A stretch of DNA of 64,000 bases from G963674685 sp964591275 (GTDB lineage Bacteria; Lernaellota; Lernaellaia; JACKCT01). The notes below the pieces were generated by a model. It had not been told where the DNA came from and did no database searches. It was given only the letters and a program-made list of their open reading frames with translations. Made by a program: the position numbers and the translations under genes. Positions 59,351 to 64,000 of this stretch are shown here, in pieces (the stretch's first letter is position 1; every line of letters starts with the position of its first letter). The stretch covers positions 1 to 64,000 of the forward strand of contig CAZQAE010000017.1 in assembly GCA_964591275.1 (NCBI GenBank), in the 5' to 3' direction.

Positions 59351-59416
59351 AAATCGTCGCGTCGCCTCGTGAGAAAGGCGGCTTACGACGGGTGTTACCC
59401 AGCAGAAAGGATGCCG

Positions 59417-60667
59417 ATGATGAAGCTACGGGTCTTCTGGTTGACCTGCCTTTTTCTTATCATGGTCTGCGCTCAGGCTTGGGCCGCCGACGACGATTCC
59501 GACGATGATGCGGATGACGACGACGATGACGATGATGATGACGAGGAAGGGGAGGATGAGGATGATGAGGAGGATCGCTGGGGTGAGGCCAAGCTTGACC
59601 ACGAACTCAACCTTGGATGGGAATATCCATCCAACTATAACGAACGCCCGCTGGTTTATTCCAGGTTCGTTACCGAGTTCACGCTAGGTCTTTCCCAGAA
59701 AGAATCTCGTCACTATTGGGATGAGGACGGAAACCTTGTGAAAGGTCCTTTCCGCGTCAAGAAGCAAACCATTGATTTTGCGCTCGGTGTTGGATTGTCC
59801 GACAAATGGTCGATTCGCGTGAACTTTCCTTTCGTTAACAAGAAGACGAAGATCACGGATCCGGGCAACCCGAATTATCGATACGGGCGCGACAATACCT
59901 ATGGATACCTTGGTGAAGAAGCGCTGATCGACTTTTTCGACAACCATGAGCTCTGGCGGGTTTGGGAAGCAGATCTTCCCACGCTGGGCGACATTGTGTT
60001 GTGGTCGGGTTACTCCCTGTACCAGAAGCTCGATCCCGATACGACGAGCGTCATTGCGGAGGTTGTCTACAAAACTCCCTCGGGCAACGACAATCCGCGC
60101 CGCGGGAGCACCATCCGCAACTACCTCACTGATGGAACGCCGGACTTTTACGTCGGTTTGGCCGCCAAGCAGCAATTGTGGCGCTTTTCCGGCGAATTGC
60201 ATGGCGGATACAATTTCAGGATGAAGGGCGGCACCAAATACTCCGCCGGAAGTATGGATTTTGGCGATCAGATCCGCGGCGACGCGGAAGTCGCCTTCCA
60301 GATCATGCAGGGAGACGACAGCGCCACGGATTTCAGAGTATTCGGACCGACGACCCTGATGGTCGCCGGTCATTATATGCAGCGCGTCAAAGACAGCACG
60401 CTCAAGGATAATCAGGGCAACACCGAGACCATGAATGACACTCCGGGCTTCGAGATGTCCCTTGAGCCGAAGCTGTTATCCAAAGGATTGTGGCCGCTGA
60501 GCATCATCTACTCGGGTGAACTGTTTGTTTCCGCCGATATTCCGGTGGCTGGCCAAAGGAGCTTCCTGGAGCAATCGCGGAGCATGTACAGGCCGCCTTA
60601 CGAACTGGAAAGTTACGAGAGCGTCGGCATTTCCTACACTCTCGGCTTGGTTAAGAGGTGGCAATGA
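59417..60667 (+). CDS. Outer-membrane beta-barrel protein (DUF3187-like) with Asp/Glu-rich N-terminal tether
   Basis: 416 residues from the ATG at 59417; AGAAAGG is 6 bases upstream (59411 and 59420 are alternatives). A Sec signal (LTCLFLIMVCAQAWA) is followed by about 40 almost purely acidic residues (DDDSDDDADDD... then EEGEDEDDEED), and the barrel begins at LNLGWEYPSNYNERPLVYSR. Alternating beta strands follow: QTIDFALGVGLSDKWSIRVN, GDIVLWSGYSLYQK, TSVIAEVVYKTPSGNDNPRR, FYVGLAAKQQLWRFSGELHG, FEMSLEPKLLSKGLWPLSII and the terminal SVGISYTLGLVKRWQ. The pattern matches uncharacterised DUF3187-type outer-membrane proteins. Unlike the lipoproteins of the array, this one has no lipobox, so the acidic tether hangs from the barrel instead. 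Function unknown. Confidence 0.78.
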   Translation: MMKLRVFWLTCLFLIMVCAQAWAADDDSDDDADDDDDDDDDDEEGEDEDDEEDRWGEAKLDHELNLGWEYPSNYNERPLVYSRFVTEFTLGLSQKESRHYWDEDGNLVKGPFRVKKQTIDFALGVGLSDKWSIRVNFPFVNKKTKITDPGNPNYRYGRDNTYGYLGEEALIDFFDNHELWRVWEADLPTLGDIVLWSGYSLYQKLDPDTTSVIAEVVYKTPSGNDNPRRGSTIRNYLTDGTPDFYVGLAAKQQLWRFSGELHGGYNFRMKGGTKYSAGSMDFGDQIRGDAEVAFQIMQGDDSATDFRVFGPTTLMVAGHYMQRVKDSTLKDNQGNTETMNDTPGFEMSLEPKLLSKGLWPLSIIYSGELFVSADIPVAGQRSFLEQSRSMYRPPYELESYESVGISYTLGLVKRWQ

Positions 60668-60735
60668 TGTGGTGCACAGGCAAAAGGAAGACAAATGGCA
60701 TGACTGATTTTGCCGGAACCGTCACGAGGAGAACC

Positions 60736-63700
60736 ATGACTGGCAATGCGATAAAAATCCAGGCGGTGGCCTTATTGGCCCTTGTGGCTCTGGTCGGTGT
60801 GTGGTCCATGGACGCCGAGGCCTCCGTTTTTTGGGAGTCCGGAGTCAACCACAACGAACTGGACTGGAAATATGTCGAAACCGAACATTTCGTTATTTAC
60901 TGGACGGTCGGCAACGAGATGACGGCCCGGATGCTCTACGCAACGGCTGAAGACTCCTACGAGCATATCGCCGGACTGTATAATTTTGATCTTCGGGAGA
61001 AAATCACCGTCACAATTCTCGACACTGAGGATTATACAAACGGCTTCGCGGCCTTCGTTTACAACTGGATCACGATCTGGTCCACGAACCTGTACGGAAC
61101 TCGCCGCGGAAGGGTCGACTGGGTTGTGGATGTGTTCACCCACGAACTCGGGCACATCATCTCCCTGAAGGCGGCGTCGGATTTTCGGGAAAATATGTAC
61201 GGGGTCATGGTTGCCGGAGCCCGAACATCCAGGAAGTATAACTTCGACATGGGCGTGGGCGTGATGTACGCCACCGAGCGGCTGCCCGTCTGGATGTACG
61301 AGGGTGTCGCCCAACACGGCGATCTTATGTTCGGAGGCGATCTTTACGACACCGGTCGCGAGATGCTTTTGCGCATGGCGGTTTTGGAAGATCACATGCT
61401 GACGATGGATCAGATGGACCTGATTTTTGAAAAAATCTCGCTCCAGGGCGAGATGTGCTACAATCAGGGGATGTCGATTAACGCGTACATCACCGAGCAA
61501 TGGGGTGTGGATACCATCGCCAAAATGTGGCACGAGATCGGCGTTGGCTTCTATCCGAACTACAACCGGATGATCAAAAAGGAATTCGGCATCACTCGCG
61601 ATGAGCTCTATACCCAATGGAAAGGGTATGTGACCGAGAAATACAATAAGCAGGTCAAGGATATTATCAATAATGAGGCCAAGGGCAAGTGGTTGCGGCT
61701 TTTCCCCTACGTTCCGCCGGTCGAGGAAATGACCGACAACGACAAGTGGATGGAAGGCCAGGCCAACTACAACGTGAAATACAGCCCTGACGGAGAGTGG
61801 ATCGCTCTGGCCTCTTCTCACGGAACGCATGGCGGCTATTGGACAAAACTCTATATTCGCAAGACCCACCCGGACCCCGAGAAGATCAACGACGCCAAGA
61901 TTATTGGGGTCGATACAGTTTACGGCACTTACGACTGGTCGCCTGATTCCAAAAAAATCGTTTACGGCAAGCTCAGTTCCGATACCTATCGCGGTTATCT
62001 GTATTCGGATCTTTGGGTTTATGACTTGGACTCCGAGAATAGCAAGCAGATTACGCATTCAGTGCGCGCCTTGAATCCCTCCTGGAATCCCGTTTATGAC
62101 AAGATCGCATTTTGCATAAACACCGACGGATCACAGCGTCTGGCGATCATGGATTTTCCGGGGCTTTCGGGTCATTATCTGCTCGTTGATTACGAAGATG
62201 GAACACAGACGGACATGCCCGCATGGTCGCCTGACGGACGAAAATTGGCGTTTGTCATGTATCGGCACAAACGGCAGGATCTTTGGACCATCAACATGGA
62301 TGGCTCCAATCTCTATCCCGTGACCTATGATGACTTTGACAATCGCGATCCGTCCTGGCATCCGGATGGAAAGCATCTGTTCTTTGCCTCGGACCGCACC
62401 GGCATTTTCAATGTTTATAAAATGAACTTGGATACGCACGATCTCACGCAGATCTCCGATGTTCTCGGCGGCGCGTCCATGCCCTGGGTGAAGTATGACG
62501 GATCCTCGGTGACTTATACCTACTTCACATCGTGGGGTTTCAGACCTTACGAAATCCAGTTGCACGAGTGGAAGAATAAGAAGGTTGAGGATTTCGAGTT
62601 CGCCGTGACCGACGCGGAAGTGCAAAGGAACTTGGAACTCGTGGACGAACTGCCCATGATCGTTGGGCGCGACTATGACGTTTATGAAGGTTTCGCGCAG
62701 TTGATTCCCATTTGGCGGGAACATCGCGGCGTCTGGCTCTGGATCCCGATGGTGAACTATGACGATGCGCGCCTGCAGGTCGGAACGCAGATTGGACAGC
62801 TTGACCACGCGGCGACTAACGAAATGTTCATGTATCTTATGATTGGCGAGGAACAGCGCTATAGCGTGTGGTACTTCAACTATATGCTGCCCGTCACCAC
62901 CTTCGTCTCGCTGCACAGAATTATGCCGGCCAACGCCGAGGATTTCTCCTTCTTCAGCTTCGACGTCAAGGCGACTTTCGACGTGATTTTCAGTTCGATG
63001 GGCTTTAACTACATGCTCTTCGGAAAGCACGATCTCTGGCTCTACTACTCTTATCAGGATTTCAGGGTGGAGCAGCCCAGTACGCGCACCCGGCAGGTGA
63101 CAGGTCGTTCGCTCAACCTCGAGTACAACGGAGGTTCGCGCGGTGCGTCTTACGTGGACAGAGGCATTAACCCGCGCGGTGGATCTGATTTCAACCTTGG
63201 GATCACGTACGCATCGCCCAAAATTTCCGAACCTTTTACCGGCGCCCACATGGGCACGGATTTGGCGACGATGTTCCAGGACCCGGCCGTCATCAGCATT
63301 GAAGAGGCGCGTCACTATCCCGACGAGGACTATCTGCTGCCGGATTACGGATTTATCCAGGCCAGGTTTAGTTACACCAAACACATGACGATGCCCTTCT
63401 GGGATCTTACGCCGCTGAACGACATTTTTCCGATTTCCGGGTTCGATTGGGATACCCTGAATCTCGAAAAACTCAAACGTAAGCACCACGGTCTGACGCT
63501 CAACGCCGAATTGGGTTACACGCATTCCACCGTTCCCGAGGGTTACGGTTACGGGAACTCCTTCGGTCGCGTTCATTTCTATGATCGTTTCAACGGCGGT
63601 GGTCTGTTTATGACGGGCATGAGCGTGTTTTCCGACAACGTGCCTTTCCTGGGCTACGAGAACTACTCACTCGAAGGCGAGACCAAGGCCCTTCTTGGGT

Positions 63701-64000
63701 ACAACTATCGGTTGCCGCTCATTCGTGAAATAGACAAAGTATGGTGGGCTTTCTACTTTGACAAACTGTACTTTGGCTTCTTTGGCAACACGGGAAACTA
63801 CTGGTCCCATGTCAACCGCAAGGAAGACATGTTCAATATGCACAAGGTTTTCGATAAAACAGGCGACGGAAAATTTGACATCAATGACGATCTGATTTCC
63901 GACGCCGGAATCGAGATACGTTTGGCGTCCTATCTGTTTACGGCGAATTGGGACAGCTTCATCAAAGTGGCTCACGGTTTCCAGGATCGCGAGAGGGAAG
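60736..64000 (+). CDS. HELGH metallopeptidase-like, TolB-propeller and beta-barrel protein (partial, runs off the right edge)
   Basis: At least 1088 residues from the ATG at 60736 (GAGGAGA upstream; ATGs at 60664 and 60700 are in frame but lack a signal). The signal is LLALVALVGVWSMDAEA. Residues 25-330 resemble a peptidase MA-like domain: YVETEHFVIYWTVGNEMTAR, the zinc motif WVVDVFTHELGHIISLKA, LPVWMYEGVAQHGDLMFGGD with a possible third ligand Glu, and NQGMSINAYITEQWGVDTIA. Residues 350-600 are a TolB-like propeller (VKYSPDGEWIALASSHGTHG; DWSPDSKKIVYGKLS; AWSPDGRKLAFVMYRHKRQD; SWHPDGKHLFFASDRTGIFN). The rest is beta-rich with strand patterns of an outer-membrane barrel (FDVKATFDVIFSSMGFNYML; GYNYRLPLIREIDKVWWAFY). 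The end of the gene lies beyond 64000. A surface-anchored protease or binding protein is inferred. It follows the DUF3187-like gene by 68 bases on the same strand. Confidence 0.85.
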   Translation, partial: MTGNAIKIQAVALLALVALVGVWSMDAEASVFWESGVNHNELDWKYVETEHFVIYWTVGNEMTARMLYATAEDSYEHIAGLYNFDLREKITVTILDTEDYTNGFAAFVYNWITIWSTNLYGTRRGRVDWVVDVFTHELGHIISLKAASDFRENMYGVMVAGARTSRKYNFDMGVGVMYATERLPVWMYEGVAQHGDLMFGGDLYDTGREMLLRMAVLEDHMLTMDQMDLIFEKISLQGEMCYNQGMSINAYITEQWGVDTIAKMWHEIGVGFYPNYNRMIKKEFGITRDELYTQWKGYVTEKYNKQVKDIINNEAKGKWLRLFPYVPPVEEMTDNDKWMEGQANYNVKYSPDGEWIALASSHGTHGGYWTKLYIRKTHPDPEKINDAKIIGVDTVYGTYDWSPDSKKIVYGKLSSDTYRGYLYSDLWVYDLDSENSKQITHSVRALNPSWNPVYDKIAFCINTDGSQRLAIMDFPGLSGHYLLVDYEDGTQTDMPAWSPDGRKLAFVMYRHKRQDLWTINMDGSNLYPVTYDDFDNRDPSWHPDGKHLFFASDRTGIFNVYKMNLDTHDLTQISDVLGGASMPWVKYDGSSVTYTYFTSWGFRPYEIQLHEWKNKKVEDFEFAVTDAEVQRNLELVDELPMIVGRDYDVYEGFAQLIPIWREHRGVWLWIPMVNYDDARLQVGTQIGQLDHAATNEMFMYLMIGEEQRYSVWYFNYMLPVTTFVSLHRIMPANAEDFSFFSFDVKATFDVIFSSMGFNYMLFGKHDLWLYYSYQDFRVEQPSTRTRQVTGRSLNLEYNGGSRGASYVDRGINPRGGSDFNLGITYASPKISEPFTGAHMGTDLATMFQDPAVISIEEARHYPDEDYLLPDYGFIQARFSYTKHMTMPFWDLTPLNDIFPISGFDWDTLNLEKLKRKHHGLTLNAELGYTHSTVPEGYGYGNSFGRVHFYDRFNGGGLFMTGMSVFSDNVPFLGYENYSLEGETKALLGYNYRLPLIREIDKVWWAFYFDKLYFGFFGNTGNYWSHVNRKEDMFNMHKVFDKTGDGKFDINDDLISDAGIEIRLASYLFTANWDSFIKVAHGFQDRERE

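Noticed and set aside
1..64000. tRNA or rRNA genes, transposases, phage or conjugation genes
   Set aside because: None was recognised on either strand when reading the spacers and frames, though a covariance-model scan was not possible.

Overview
The window comes from an uncultured Gram-negative (diderm) bacterium, probably a metagenome-assembled scaffold: a run of exactly 100 N sits inside a repeat-rich gene, and the left edge starts inside a repeat-rich gene that has lost its N terminus. A TonB-dependent receptor, many lipoproteins, an MlaE-type permease, SurA/PpiC chaperones and beta-barrel proteins show an outer membrane. The housekeeping genes and the abundance of secreted Asp-rich lipoproteins, MopE-type metal-binding motifs and FGE-sulfatase folds resemble Myxococcota, Desulfobacterota and neighbouring candidate phyla, but the lineage cannot be fixed from the sequence alone.

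Layout. 0-3 kb: a truncated FGE-fold protein and a glycosidase-like lipoprotein. 3.1-8.4 kb: a cobalamin-riboswitch operon of four overlapping or closely spaced genes (Asp-rich lipoprotein, BtuG-like beta-propeller lipoprotein, BtuB-like receptor, BtuF-like binding protein), a B12 uptake module without BtuCD in view. 8.4-11.4 kb: a hybrid histidine kinase. 11.8-13.8 kb: a TetR-SDR-conserved protein operon with a clear palindromic operator candidate. 14-15.6 kb: a second FGE-fold lipoprotein and a Cys-rich membrane protein. 15.7-21.2 kb: envelope genes (SGNH membrane hydrolase, GT-C/TPR membrane protein, AI-2E/PerM family). 21.4-31.1 kb: uvrA, pdxA, two PpiC-type chaperones and mfd, all leftward. 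31.3-34 kb: nadA and ftsY rightward. 34-39.5 kb, leftward: GT-C protein, SGNH esterase, STAS-MlaE permease, radical SAM protein.

39.7-56.9 kb is the most unusual part: a tandem array of large lipoproteins built from interchangeable modules (near-identical signal peptide, Asp-rich tether of x-D-D-D repeats, optional Thr-rich linker, MopE-type metal-binding motif, parallel beta-helix, choice-of-anchor-Q-like C terminus). One member is a chimera with an Lcl_C domain, and the last carries the same 5' module fused to a beta-propeller-like body. A VWA lipoprotein and a phosphoribosyltransferase are embedded. Between array genes lies a conserved composite repeat: a heptanucleotide array followed, exactly at a heptamer boundary, by a REP-like GTAG-palindrome; most copies are followed by a shared 30-bp leader and a strong Shine-Dalgarno.

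57-64 kb: a GMC oxidoreductase with its small subunit, an Asp/Glu-rich outer-membrane protein, and a large HELGH metallopeptidase-like/TolB-propeller/barrel protein that runs off the right edge. No tRNA, rRNA, CRISPR array, transposase or phage gene was recognised.
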